From Lactobacillales bacterium (GTDB lineage: Bacteria; Bacillota; Bacilli; Lactobacillales; Streptococcaceae), in assembly GCA_031261175.1 (NCBI GenBank), contig JAISJW010000028.1:41006-105005 (forward strand): 64,000 nt of DNA, given 5' to 3'. Under the pieces are notes generated by a model. That model ran no database searches. It worked only from the letters and a program-made list of their open reading frames with translations, and was not told the origin of the DNA. Every line of letters begins with the position of its first letter. The stretch's first letter is position 1. The translations under genes and the position numbers were made by a program. This document shows, piece by piece, positions 1 to 7,768 of the stretch.

Positions 1-1
1 T

Positions 2-1024
2 ATCGATCAAATGAAAGCGCAAATTTTGCAAAATGGAGGAATTGGTTTTGGCTTCAATGCCTCTTTAACATATGATGATAGTTGCGAATTTTGGAATCCA
101 GAAACGTCGGCTTATGATTATAATCTTCCAAAAGTCGGAGTGTTCGACGTAGGAGACGGAACACAGACGACTTATGATGTTGAGCCAATTGATGCAGTTG
201 ATCACATCAATCACGCAACAATGATTATAGGCTGGGATGATGATTTTGCAAGAACAAATTTCAACGTAGCGCACCAACCTTCACAAAATGGAGCGTTCAT
301 CGTTCGCAATTCGTGGGGCAAGGATTTCGGTGACAACGGTTACTTCTACGTAAGTTACGAAGATTATTTCGTCAACGCCTCAATCGGTGGTTATAGCCCG
401 GTTGTAACGGTGGCGAGTCACGATCACCCGGAAGCGCTCCAAAAAACCAATCCACGGCAAAACATGTTCTACACTGCTTGGATTTCAGGGTTCCTAAGAG
501 ACCCGAATGACACTCGAAGCGACATCGTTCTAGTCAATTCGTTCCCTGCTAAAGAAACGAAAACGAAGTTAGATGCGGTAGCAATTGATGTCAATCTCGA
601 TGATGTTGATTATGAAATTTATATCAAAGAAGGCGAGCTAGACAAAGCAGATAAAACTGTTGATTCACTTGCCCAAGATAGTGCAACGTTAGTTGCGAAA
701 GGACATCAAGCTATTGGTGGGATGCATAAGAAATACATTCCGATGACAACGATTCCTAAAAATACAAAATATTCGATTATTGTTGTTGAACACGCGAAAG
801 ACAAGTCGGTTAACAATCCTGCATCGTCGCTGTTTGTATCGCCCGCTTTAGTGGTCGGATCGTATGACTACAGCAATGTCGGAAAATCGTACATCGGCTA
901 CCTAAGTCCGGACGACAAAATTACACAGTGGATAGATTTTGCAAACGTCAATACAAAAGGACTTGCCGGTAAAAATCGAGGCATAGGTGTTATCCCTTAC
1001 ATCTTCGGCTACTCAGTAAACTAA
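2..1024 (+). CDS. C1-family (papain-like) secreted cysteine peptidase, 5' end cut by window
   Basis: The reading frame is already open at base 2, and IDQMKAQILQNGG there aligns with the middle of the next gene, so this is the C-terminal part of a papain-like peptidase whose N-terminus lies outside the window. It keeps the catalytic His in the block HINHATMIIGWDDDF and the Asn in FIVRNSWG. The last ~170 residues (KTKLDAVAIDVNLDDVDYEI onward) match the lectin-like domain that often follows the C1 domain in Firmicute surface peptidases. The catalytic Cys cannot be checked. It is a tandem paralogue of the gene that follows 18 bases later. Family membership is firm; the substrate is unknown. Confidence 0.85.
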   Translation: MDQMKAQILQNGGIGFGFNASLTYDDSCEFWNPETSAYDYNLPKVGVFDVGDGTQTTYDVEPIDAVDHINHATMIIGWDDDFARTNFNVAHQPSQNGAFIVRNSWGKDFGDNGYFYVSYEDYFVNASIGGYSPVVTVASHDHPEALQKTNPRQNMFYTAWISGFLRDPNDTRSDIVLVNSFPAKETKTKLDAVAIDVNLDDVDYEIYIKEGELDKADKTVDSLAQDSATLVAKGHQAIGGMHKKYIPMTTIPKNTKYSIIVVEHAKDKSVNNPASSLFVSPALVVGSYDYSNVGKSYIGYLSPDDKITQWIDFANVNTKGLAGKNRGIGVIPYIFGYSVN

Positions 1025-1042
1025 AAAGAAAAGAGAAAATAA

Positions 1043-2692
1043 ATGAAAAAGAAAAATTTATTATTGGCAAGTCTAATCGTCGCTGGGGGTATTGGGACGT
1101 TAAGCGCAAGCCCGGTAGCGTTAGCGAAAACGGATCACAACATCATCTATACAAACCCTACAGTTAAATATCAAAACGAAAAACATTTCCCCGTGAAGTT
1201 AGATCCGAGAAGTTGGGCAATTACAACTCCGGTTCGCGATCAACATTATGCACCGGTTCAAGCTGATGGATATATCGATGGACAAGGAATTTGTTGGAGT
1301 TATAGCGGGAACGATTTGTTGACTTTTGCTAAACAAAGAAGCTTGCATAAGACGAGCGTTTTCTCGCCCAATTATACAAACAAATTAACCGCTGATGGAA
1401 GTTTGACTACTGATGATGGTTCAGATTATCTTAATCCTAATGCCAATGTAACACGGATGATTGCTGAAGGAGGGAATGTGGCCGCGGCACCAATTATGGC
1501 ATTGATTGGATATAATCCAGTTTTAGAGAGTGATTATTCTACGGTTGATGATTCAGGTTATGCCACTGGTGCTTGGGCTTCGATAAAAGAGAAGGCATCA
1601 TATTTCCAAACGATAATTGACAAGGCCGATAAATCTTTTAGCGTAAGCGATGTAAACCTTGTTAACTATGATGTAGACCATAAAAATTTCCAAAATCATA
1701 TTGATGAAATGAAAGATCAAATTTTCAATAACGGCGGTCTTGGAATGGCAGTGCAAGGCACTATGGTTGAACCGAGACGTGATAATTTTACACCGGGTTA
1801 TTTCAATGAAGAACATAATGCGCTTTATTTCAACGGAAAAGATGACAATTATTTCATCGCAGAAAAAAACGTCACGTTGATGAATCACGCTGTAATGATT
1901 GTCGGTTGGGATGACAACTTCTCTAAAGATTGGTTCAAGGCAGATAATAAACCGACTCAAGATGGTGCATTCCTTGTTCGTAATTCGTGGGGAACAGATT
2001 TCGGCGAAGACGGATATTTCTGGGTGAGTTATGAAGATTATTTCATCAGTGCTTCTGAAGGAGGTTTTGGTGTTAAGGTAGCGAAAGCCGCAGAAGATAC
2101 TCCGCTACCACTAATACCTACTTCTAACATGATGAGAGTAGTGCGCCCTGGTGCTCTAGAAGCTAGTGAATATACCAGCACACATACACTCGTTCCGGAA
2201 ACAAGCGATATTGTTTTAGCGAACACTTTCCCAACGACAGAGAAGAAATTGAAATTGGATGCAGTTGCAGTTGAAACTGATTTAGACGATGTTGACTACG
2301 AAGTTTACATCAAGCAAGATGGCATTGATTCAACTGATAACGATCCAAGTCAGGGTGCGAAGCTAGTTGCTCGAGGCCACTCTAAACTTGCAGGAATCCA
2401 CAAAAAATCAATTCCTTTAACGGTTATTAAAAAAGAAACTTCGTACACAATCATAGTTGTACAACATCCAAAAGATAAAAACCCTCAAAATTACTCGGCT
2501 GGAATTATCGTTGCCCCAGCGTTCCGAAATTCGAAATTATCTAATCCTGGTGTATCTTGGCTTGGATATATTGGAAAAAATGGAAAAATTACAAATTGGG
2601 TTGATATGAAATTTATCGACGAGGATAGTAGAAATGGCCACGGCAGTTTGCAAGGCGTTGCGCCTTACGTCTTCGGCTACTCAGTAAATTAA
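1043..2692 (+). CDS. Secreted C1-family cysteine peptidase with lectin-like C-terminal domain
   Basis: This 549-residue papain-fold peptidase starts with a signal peptide (lysines at 2-4, hydrophobic run, SPVALA cleavage site near residue 28). The triad is visible: Cys84 in GQGICWSYS, His282 in MNHAVMIVGW, and Asn314 in LVRNSWG. A C-terminal lectin-like region follows (about 400-549, with KLDAVAVETDLDDVDYEVYI). There is no LPXTG motif, so it is probably secreted or held by non-covalent wall binding. It is a full-length paralogue of the truncated gene upstream and probably shares its transcript. The ribosome binding site is weak (only A-rich AAGAGAAAA). The ending VFGYSVN is identical in sense to the upstream copy (IFGYSVN). 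A terminator follows. Confidence 0.9.
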   Translation: MKKKNLLLASLIVAGGIGTLSASPVALAKTDHNIIYTNPTVKYQNEKHFPVKLDPRSWAITTPVRDQHYAPVQADGYIDGQGICWSYSGNDLLTFAKQRSLHKTSVFSPNYTNKLTADGSLTTDDGSDYLNPNANVTRMIAEGGNVAAAPIMALIGYNPVLESDYSTVDDSGYATGAWASIKEKASYFQTIIDKADKSFSVSDVNLVNYDVDHKNFQNHIDEMKDQIFNNGGLGMAVQGTMVEPRRDNFTPGYFNEEHNALYFNGKDDNYFIAEKNVTLMNHAVMIVGWDDNFSKDWFKADNKPTQDGAFLVRNSWGTDFGEDGYFWVSYEDYFISASEGGFGVKVAKAAEDTPLPLIPTSNMMRVVRPGALEASEYTSTHTLVPETSDIVLANTFPTTEKKLKLDAVAVETDLDDVDYEVYIKQDGIDSTDNDPSQGAKLVARGHSKLAGIHKKSIPLTVIKKETSYTIIVVQHPKDKNPQNYSAGIIVAPAFRNSKLSNPGVSWLGYIGKNGKITNWVDMKFIDEDSRNGHGSLQGVAPYVFGYSVN

Positions 2693-2701
2693 ATAGGCAA
2701 G

Positions 2702-2738
2702 TGAATCCGCGCTTACGCGCGGGTTCATTTTTTTTTTT
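2702..2738 (+). terminator. Rho-independent terminator after the C1 peptidase pair
   Basis: An inverted repeat of about 11 bp (TGAATCCGCGC paired with GCGCGGGTTCA, one G-U) with a TTAC loop is followed by eleven T. Confidence 0.9.
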
Positions 2739-2748
2739 GTATAATTTC

Positions 2749-2788
2749 TTGCGCAATTTTTGACACAGGAATATAATTAAAATAATAG
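2749..2788 (+). promoter_or_regulatory. Promoter(s) for the WxL protein gene
   Basis: Two overlapping sigma-A type promoters can be read. TTGACA at 2760-2765 has a 17-bp spacer to TAATAG at 2783-2788. TTGCGC at 2749-2754 has a 17-bp spacer to a perfect TATAAT at 2772-2777. Either would start transcription shortly before the gene at 2812. Confidence 0.65.
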
Positions 2789-2811
2789 AAAGAATGTGGG
2801 GATAGAAAAAA

Positions 2812-4194
2812 ATGAATTTTATGAACCTAAAATTGCCACTGATCTCAGTGGCAACACTTAGCTTGCTTCTTCCAAGCGTAGTCGGCTTTGCTGCTGACAA
2901 TGTCACGACCGACGGCAAGGTGACGTTCGAGCTCGACTCAAGCGACATGGGCATCGTCCAACCCGGCACGAATACTCACTTATTAATCGATACAGATGGC
3001 GCGGATGCAGTTGGATCAGCCGGAACTAAAGTCGAGCAAGCAACAGGAGACGGATTCGTCCAAATTTTATTTGCTCCCAATTTCGAATTTGGAACAGTAA
3101 AGGCTAATTATAAAGCGGATGCAAATTATTATTGTAATGAATTGCCTGCACAAGCGGAAGGCAAAACAGCTGGTTGGATTGACCCGTTTGTTCAAGTGGC
3201 GGATTATACAGATGGAACATATAGTTGGTCGTTAGATTTGGAGATGAGCAAAAGGTTTGAATCGGAACAACACGTTCTTGTAGGTGCAACGCTGAAATTT
3301 CTTCAAATTTTTAATAATAATTCAGATAGCAATATTTTTTCTGATTTAGGGAGCAAATGGAACGCTACCGATTTTTCGCTAAACAAATTCAGGAAAACTC
3401 GCAGAGATACGGGTACTACTTCTGTTGGTGTTGCTGCTACCACTTTAACCAACGATGGAAGTTATAGCAAAAAAATACCTATTTTATATCACGATGCACA
3501 TAATGAAATGATAAACGGCGCCAAATGGAGTTACACTTTTGGACTTCCTATAAAGTATGAAAGTACTAGCTCGGATTATAACGGACCAACGGTTAATTCG
3601 GATAGTTATGTTTCTAGAATTTCACAAACAAAACAACAGGGCGGTCGAACAACCGCGGTTCAATTGTTTGTACCGAAAGAAGCTAAACCAAAAGTTGGGC
3701 GTGAATATATCGCCGAGTTGACTTGGTCGCTATCTAACACAATTCAGGCCTCGGATGAATTCGACTTCATCGGAACGTGGTCACCGTATCTAACTGATAG
3801 AATTAAATTGGAGGTTGACTCAAGCGTTCTAGATAGTATGAAAAACAAATGGATACCTCGAGCGGAATCAGGTCTTATGTATGCAGATAATACTATTATT
3901 AGAATTGATGGGGTTGCCATTCATAACGGAACTGATTTAAGTACTTTAATAACAGCAAACTCTAATTTTGAAGATGTTTACGGGAGTAATGATAATTCAT
4001 TTGCTTCAGTAGTAGGAATTTTCGCCACACTTGGCGACCCTAACGGTATGGCCATAATGAACCTTATAAAAGGATTAGAGGGCGAGCATGTAATTTCGTT
4101 CCAATATATAAACCCATCTAGCGGAGCGATTGATCCTAAGGAATATAAATTTAAAATTATTAATGAATCTTACGGTGATCACAGTGGTGATTGA
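2812..4194 (+). CDS. Secreted WxL-domain-like surface protein with C-terminal extension
   Basis: The 460-residue protein has a signal peptide (hydrophobic LPLISVATLSLLLPSVVGFA, then ADN). The segment after it (DGKVTFELDSSD) resembles the start of WxL surface proteins. Two WxL-type motifs are present: YSWSLDLEM after VQVADYTDG (around residue 143) and YIAELTWSLSNT (around residue 307). In the family this domain binds peptidoglycan and normally ends the protein. Here about 145 residues of unrecognised sequence follow the second motif. ATG at 2812 is used; ATG at 2821 is possible. It stands alone with its own promoter and terminator. The WxL assignment comes from motif reading, so it is moderate. 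Confidence 0.6.
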   Translation: MNFMNLKLPLISVATLSLLLPSVVGFAADNVTTDGKVTFELDSSDMGIVQPGTNTHLLIDTDGADAVGSAGTKVEQATGDGFVQILFAPNFEFGTVKANYKADANYYCNELPAQAEGKTAGWIDPFVQVADYTDGTYSWSLDLEMSKRFESEQHVLVGATLKFLQIFNNNSDSNIFSDLGSKWNATDFSLNKFRKTRRDTGTTSVGVAATTLTNDGSYSKKIPILYHDAHNEMINGAKWSYTFGLPIKYESTSSDYNGPTVNSDSYVSRISQTKQQGGRTTAVQLFVPKEAKPKVGREYIAELTWSLSNTIQASDEFDFIGTWSPYLTDRIKLEVDSSVLDSMKNKWIPRAESGLMYADNTIIRIDGVAIHNGTDLSTLITANSNFEDVYGSNDNSFASVVGIFATLGDPNGMAIMNLIKGLEGEHVISFQYINPSSGAIDPKEYKFKIINESYGDHSGD

Positions 4195-4199
4195 CGTTG

Positions 4200-4226
4200 A
4201 AAGCCCGACGTTCGCGTCGGGCTTTT
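4200..4226 (+). terminator. Rho-independent terminator
   Basis: AAAGCCCGACG pairs with CGTCGGGCTTT around a TTCG tetraloop and runs into TTTT. ACTTGCC follows directly at 4228. Confidence 0.9.
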
Positions 4227-4326
4227 CACTTGCCCAAGTTTTTAAGAATCGAGGTAATTAATTTACTTTGAGCGAAAAAAGGAGTAAGATAGTAAGAAAG
4301 TAGGAAAGTTGGAAAAGGAGAAAGTT

Positions 4327-4596
4327 ATGATTGCAGAATTGAGAGCGAAGTCGCAAATTACGTTGCCGAAGGCGATAGTGAAAAAGTTAGGACTTGAAAC
4401 AGGGGATCAACTTGAGTTCGTGGAAAAAAACGGGGTAATTTATATGGTGCCAGTAGTGACCTATCCAAAGGCGTTTATGGATCATTTAGATTCTATTGTT
4501 GCAGATTATGATGAAGAATATAAGTTAGGTAAAACGAAATCATTTGATAGCGTTGCGGAAATGATAAAAGCGTTAGAGGAGGAAAATGGGTTATAA
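4327..4596 (+). CDS. AbrB/MazE-family antitoxin
   Basis: This 89-residue protein opens with a SpoVT/AbrB-type swapped-hairpin DNA-binding domain (AELRAKSQITLPKAIVKKLG, then GDQLEFVE). The acidic C-terminal half would wrap the toxin. I chose ATG 4327 because AAGGAG ends six bases upstream; a longer TTG start at 4309 would place the ribosome binding site inside the gene. It overlaps the toxin gene by 11 bases, the usual antitoxin-first order of type II systems. By analogy the complex would repress its own promoter; I did not identify the operator. Confidence 0.85.
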   Translation: MIAELRAKSQITLPKAIVKKLGLETGDQLEFVEKNGVIYMVPVVTYPKAFMDHLDSIVADYDEEYKLGKTKSFDSVAEMIKALEEENGL

Positions 4597-4852
4597 GATC
4601 AACTTCACTGAAACTTTTTCTAAAAGCTTTGGGAAGTTGACGAAAATTGAAAGAGATAGAATTGAAAAGAAACTTGAAATATTAGTAATAAATCCATTTC
4701 ATCCTTCTTTAAGAACAAAGAAATTAAAAGGACACGACGGAAAGTTCGAATTTAGTGTTAATATGGATATTAGGGTTATTTGGGAATATAGAGGTGATAC
4801 GATATTGCTGATGCTTGATGTAGGACATCATGGAATTTTAGATAGATATTAG
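4586..4852 (+). CDS. RelE/ParE-family toxin (YafQ-like)
   Basis: The 88-residue basic protein has the RelE/ParE layout: N-terminal strand (YKINFTETFSKSF), two helices, then LKGHDGKFEFSVNMDIRVIWEY and a C-terminal strand ending GHHGILDRY. The late His-Gly-His region is like that of YafQ/RelE mRNA interferases, which cut translated mRNA on the ribosome. The start has GAGGAGG upstream inside the antitoxin gene. Overlap with the AbrB-type antitoxin supports a working type II module. Whether it is an RNase or a gyrase poison cannot be decided here. Confidence 0.85.
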   Translation: MGYKINFTETFSKSFGKLTKIERDRIEKKLEILVINPFHPSLRTKKLKGHDGKFEFSVNMDIRVIWEYRGDTILLMLDVGHHGILDRY

Positions 4853-4933
4853 GTCTTGTAATGCTTCTATAAAATTTACGACACGTTGGGGCGTAAAGGA
4901 CAGTTGTAAAAATATTAAGACGCCATTCACGAT

Positions 4934-4962
4934 TTGTGAACAGCGTAGAAAAGTAGTATAAT
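4934..4962 (+). promoter_or_regulatory. Promoter of the putative type I toxin mRNA
   Basis: TTGTGA at 4934-4939 is followed after 17 bp by TATAAT at 4957-4962; a second TATAAT lies at 4966-4971. The -35 region overlaps a palindrome, TTCAC-GATTT-GTGAA (4926-4940), which could be an operator. Confidence 0.65.
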
Positions 4963-5129
4963 ATATATAATGAAAAGTTAATGGACGGTGCTAATACGAT
5001 TGAAGGGGGTGTGGTTGACCTTAGCGATTGAGCTTGCGAAGCAAGCGAAGAGCTTAGGGAAACCTATGCGTAGCGCAGCGAAGCTGTGATGCCTATGGGT
5101 ATCGTGTTTCTGGAAAGGTGTTAGCCAAG

Positions 5130-5210
5130 TTGACTACAAGTCAGTTGCTAGAATTACTGCTGATAATCATTGCGATTATCGGTTTAAGTAACAAAAAGCA
5201 TGATAAATAG
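5130..5210 (+). CDS. Small hydrophobic peptide, putative type I (holin-like) toxin
   Basis: A 26-codon frame starts at TTG 5130, nine bases after AAAGGTG. It encodes a single membrane segment (QLLELLLIIIAIIGL) followed by SNKKHDK, the shape of the holin-like/TxpA/Fst small toxins of Firmicutes. GTG 5118 is an alternative start. The transcript starts near 4969, so the leader is about 160 nt long. Bases 4984-4992 (GACGGTGCT) are complementary to 5268-5276, so the two ends of the mRNA can pair, as in known type I toxin mRNAs. Function is inferred from shape and locus design; no homologue was checked. Confidence 0.55.
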   Translation: MTTSQLLELLLIIIAIIGLSNKKHDK

Positions 5211-5325
5211 ACAATAGCCCCCGCCCTAAACTTTGCGTGTTTAGCGGGGACTATTGTTTCCAAAAACAGCACCGTCTTTTAAACGGTTCACTAGGGGCAG
5301 GTGAAGGTGACACTTCATCTGCTTC
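5205..5325 (-). ncRNA. Putative antisense antitoxin RNA
   Basis: Transcription from the minus-strand promoter at 5332-5361 would begin near 5325 and end at the hairpin at 5211-5257 (ACAATAG...CTATTGT), which is followed on the minus strand by T-rich sequence. The RNA would cover the 3' part of the toxin mRNA, the arrangement of TxpA/RatA-type pairs. Confidence 0.5.
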
Positions 5326-5330
5326 TTTTA
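5297..5330 (+). terminator. Terminator of the type I toxin mRNA
   Basis: GCAGGTGAAG pairs with CTTCATCTGC (one G-U) and is followed by TTCTTTTAT. Confidence 0.6.
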
Positions 5331-5331
5331 T

Positions 5332-5361
5332 ATTATAACAAAAACTATTATAATATGGCAA
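5332..5361 (-). promoter_or_regulatory. Minus-strand promoter for the antisense RNA
   Basis: Read on the minus strand: TTGCCA (5356-5361), an 18-bp spacer, and an extended -10 TGTTATAAT (5332-5340). Confidence 0.6.
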
Positions 5362-5420
5362 GGATTAAAAAAATGCTAAATATTTTATAGCGCGAAAATA
5401 ATGTACATTATAACAATTTT

Positions 5421-5444
5421 AGTTACTTCTTGATAGAAGTAACT
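5421..5444. repeat. Inverted repeat before the lipoprotein gene
   Basis: Perfect 9-bp arms (AGTTACTTC / GAAGTAACT) with a 6-base loop lie 32 bases before the start at 5476. No T-run follows, so an operator or mRNA hairpin is more likely than a terminator. The rest of 5362-5475 shows nothing further that I can support. Confidence 0.6.
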
Positions 5445-5475
5445 AGTTTAGTGGTGCAGTAAAAAGGAGCGTATT

Positions 5476-5763
5476 ATGAGCGAAAAATTTAAAACACTTT
5501 TTTTGTTAACATTGATGATTTTGTGCATATTAGTTGTTGCGGGATGCGGAAATAAATTAGGAGATAAAGTCGAAGTAGAGCAATATAGAGATAATTTGCA
5601 AGATAAAATAGACTCTTGTCAGGAAAACCTTGATGAACTATTTGATGAATTCAAGGCAAGAGAAATCAATTTTGACGAATATGCTACTAAACGCGAACAT
5701 TATGCGGATGAAAAACAAAAGTATCAAGATAAATTAGACTCTTTAGATGAAGAGGATGAATAA
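5476..5763 (+). CDS. Small lipoprotein with coiled-coil region
   Basis: The 95-residue protein has a lipoprotein signal peptide: hydrophobic LFLLTLMILCILV, then lipobox VAGC with Cys24. The mature part is short, charged and rich in Asp, Glu, Lys and Gln in a heptad-like pattern, so it is probably helical (two coiled-coil stretches, about 37-60 and 65-95). AAGGAG lies seven bases before ATG. It sits 36 bases before the next gene, so the two may be co-transcribed. No family was recognised. Confidence 0.75.
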   Translation: MSEKFKTLFLLTLMILCILVVAGCGNKLGDKVEVEQYRDNLQDKIDSCQENLDELFDEFKAREINFDEYATKREHYADEKQKYQDKLDSLDEEDE

Positions 5764-5799
5764 TAGCTAACTAGCTTATAGTATGTTGAAGGAGATAAT

Positions 5800-6396
5800 G
5801 TGGAGTTTGCACAAAGCTATGAATGTATGATTGAAAAGATATCGATAAAAAAGCAAAAAGGTGAACTTAATGATATTGCGATATTATTTTTAAATCCCAA
5901 GACCGATGCGAATTTAGCAAAAGAGTTATTTCCTAATTTACCAACGCTTAATTCGCGATCTAAGAAAAAGGCGGATATTTATTTTCCAGGTTATTCAGAT
6001 AGGAGCAGTGAAATATCTACATTAATCGCTGATGGTGAGCTGATTAATGGAAAACAATGGTATTTCAATCAAAAACAGTATTTGGAATTCGCAGAAAGAT
6101 TTTCAGAAATAGTGGGCAAAGAGGTTTATGACCCATTGATTGTATTATTAATTGGTGAAGAAACGGCATACTTAATTAAGGCGATTTCGTTAGAAGAAAT
6201 AATTGATGAGAGATACACATTATCAAATTTTTTGAAAGAATATATTGAGGCTACTAAATTGGAGAACTCAATTGACCGCGCAATTGATAATATATTGAGA
6301 AAAAGAAAAATTATTAGATTTGGAAAAAAATTAAATTCAATTGTAATGAATTATGGCTCAATTGCATTTAATGTAGGCGGTCTAATATTGAAATAG
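5800..6396 (+). CDS. Hypothetical protein, AT-rich
   Basis: This 198-residue protein was not recognised. GTG 5800 is supported by AAGGAG ending five bases upstream; the overlapping ATG at 5798 opens only a short frame. It has no signal peptide or clear membrane segment. The middle is mixed alpha/beta (NDIAILFLNP, YDPLIVLLIGEETAYLI) and the C-terminal third is basic (ILRKRKIIRFGKKL). High AT content and the neighbouring toxin-antitoxin loci suggest accessory origin. Confidence 0.65.
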   Translation: MEFAQSYECMIEKISIKKQKGELNDIAILFLNPKTDANLAKELFPNLPTLNSRSKKKADIYFPGYSDRSSEISTLIADGELINGKQWYFNQKQYLEFAERFSEIVGKEVYDPLIVLLIGEETAYLIKAISLEEIIDERYTLSNFLKEYIEATKLENSIDRAIDNILRKRKIIRFGKKLNSIVMNYGSIAFNVGGLILK

Positions 6397-6422
6397 TTGC
6401 AATGGTAGATAAAAAACCTTAC

Positions 6423-6446
6423 AAAAGTCCTACAAGGGCTTTTTAT
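6423..6446. terminator. Bidirectional terminator between convergent genes
   Basis: AAAAGTCC and GGGCTTTT pair around TACAA. T-rich sequence follows on both strands, serving both the + strand gene ending at 6396 and the - strand gene ending at 6452. Confidence 0.7.
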
Positions 6447-6451
6447 TTGGG

Positions 6452-7393
6452 CTAAATATATTCGGGATCGTAGTCGTCTTCTTCGATGAAGATGTAGACA
6501 GTCTCGTCGGAAAAGTATGCACGGATTTGCGCTTCGAGGTCATTGATAATATCAGCGTTCGAACAAGACTCAGTTTCGATGTCGAGTTTTAGGGCGATGA
6601 GTAAAGTTTCAGGGCCTAGGTAAGAAGTTTTGATATTCAGGACGTGGGCGACTTCGGGTTTACTTGCCAAGATTTCGTTGATTTTCGCGAGGTCACCCGA
6701 TGATAGCGATTCGCCGAGAATTAGTGAGTGGAATTCAACGGCGAGGATGATGGCGATGCCGAGAAGCAGGATGCCGATGCCGAGACCGCCGAGCGCGTCG
6801 AAGATTGCGTTTCCGGTGATGAGGGTCAGCGTAACGCCTGTGAGACCGATGAGACAGCCGATGACGGCAGCGAGGTCTTCGAGGATGCAGACAATCAGCT
6901 CAGCGATGGTCGTGTTGTGGATGAATTGCCACAGGGATTCGCCGGGTTTGCGGTGCGATTTTGCGAGTTTGAAATCGACCTGCAGCGAGATGAATTCGAC
7001 CACGCCGGAGAACGCCAAAAGGACGATTGGCAGGATCATGTCTTTCGGGTTGACGTGCGAGCCGAGATGGTGCAGTTTTTCGACGGATTCCATGATGCCG
7101 TAAAGCCCACCGATTGAAAATAGTAGGACGCTGACGATGAAGGCGAAGAAGTATTTATCGCGTCCGTAACCGAAGTTGTGTTTTTCGCTTGAGGCGCGGG
7201 CGGCCGATTTGTCGCCGATGAAGAGCAGCGCTTGGTCGGTCACGTCGACGAAGGAGTGAATTGCCTCGTTGATGATCGACTGCGATCCGCTGATGAAGCC
7301 GACGATGGTCTTCATGATAGCGATGATGAGGTTGGCGATGAGGGCGGACAGGACCGCGAGCATCGGGTTGGATTTTTTCTCTTCTGTGGGCAT
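6452..7393 (-). CDS. Cation diffusion facilitator (CDF) transporter, ZnT9-like
   Basis: This 313-residue membrane protein belongs to the CDF family, which exports divalent metal ions such as Zn or Mn by proton antiport. About six membrane segments fill residues 10-215. The family metal site HxxxD is seen in segment 2 as HSFVD (His46, Asp50), and segment 5 has the motif EDLAAVIG, typical of the SLC30A9/ZnT9-like branch. The last ~80 residues form the cytoplasmic dimerisation domain. GGAG precedes the start on the minus strand. It is the only sizeable minus-strand gene in the window. The metal is not predictable. Confidence 0.85.
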   Translation of the reverse strand: MPTEEKKSNPMLAVLSALIANLIIAIMKTIVGFISGSQSIINEAIHSFVDVTDQALLFIGDKSAARASSEKHNFGYGRDKYFFAFIVSVLLFSIGGLYGIMESVEKLHHLGSHVNPKDMILPIVLLAFSGVVEFISLQVDFKLAKSHRKPGESLWQFIHNTTIAELIVCILEDLAAVIGCLIGLTGVTLTLITGNAIFDALGGLGIGILLLGIAIILAVEFHSLILGESLSSGDLAKINEILASKPEVAHVLNIKTSYLGPETLLIALKLDIETESCSNADIINDLEAQIRAYFSDETVYIFIEEDDYDPEYI

Positions 7394-7442
7394 TGTGTGG
7401 ACTCCTTGAAATGTGATTTAAATAATTATAGCACGGAAAGTG

Positions 7443-7567
7443 GCCCCGAAATGACATGTTTTTAAAATTTTGCCCCTTTTTTGTTACGAAAGGGCTATTG
7501 TAAAATCTATATTAGCCCTTTCATGACAAAAAAGGGGTGTTTTTCGAAAAACGTGTCGTTTAAGGGC
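7443..7567. repeat. Nested intergenic palindrome, family A copy 1
   Basis: The element has outer arms around GCCC...AATGACA/TGTCGTTT...GGGC and inner arms of about 25 bp running from CCCCTTTTTTGTTACG to its near-complement ending AAAAAAGGGG. The centre is TAAAATCTATA, shared with the copies at 24456 and 59150, although the arm sequences differ. It lies between the divergent CDF gene and aldose epimerase gene. Confidence 0.75.
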
Positions 7568-7591
7568 TATTTTGGGAGTGGATAGAAGCAG

Positions 7592-7654
7592 AATGTAGCC
7601 TTAGTGACGAAAATTTGCCCAAAAACAGCGATTTTTCCGCACCAGGGCTACATT
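7592..7654. repeat. Second, degenerate inverted repeat in the 7.4-7.77 kb gap
   Basis: AATGTAGCC (7592-7600) and GGCTACATT (7646-7654) are perfect arms around about 45 unpaired bases. TAAATCTATA just after it recalls the family A centre. Apart from this, copy A1 and the promoter, I see nothing in the 375-base gap. Confidence 0.5.
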
Positions 7655-7710
7655 TTAAATCTATAAAGGGTTTTACTTGCCAAAAAGAGCTTAAACTTTC
7701 TATAAAAACG

Positions 7711-7739
7711 CTTTCATAGCGCGCGCGAAGTGTTATAAT
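7711..7739 (+). promoter_or_regulatory. Promoter of the aldose epimerase gene
   Basis: An extended -10, TGTTATAAT (TATAAT at 7734-7739), has a weak -35 CTTTCA (7711-7716) at 17 bp. Confidence 0.6.
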
Positions 7740-7768
7740 TTACTAAATTACACAAGAGAGGTTAAAAT

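Noticed and set aside
5798-5835. ATG start at 5798 for the gene at 5800
   Set aside because: That frame stops after a few codons; GTG 5800 opens the 198-codon frame with a suitable AAGGAG.
6630-7465. Several long open frames on the + strand opposite the CDF transporter gene
   Set aside because: They are mirror frames of a GC-rich coding region, with Arg/Asp/Glu-rich nonsense composition and no ribosome binding sites; the minus-strand CDF protein explains the sequence.
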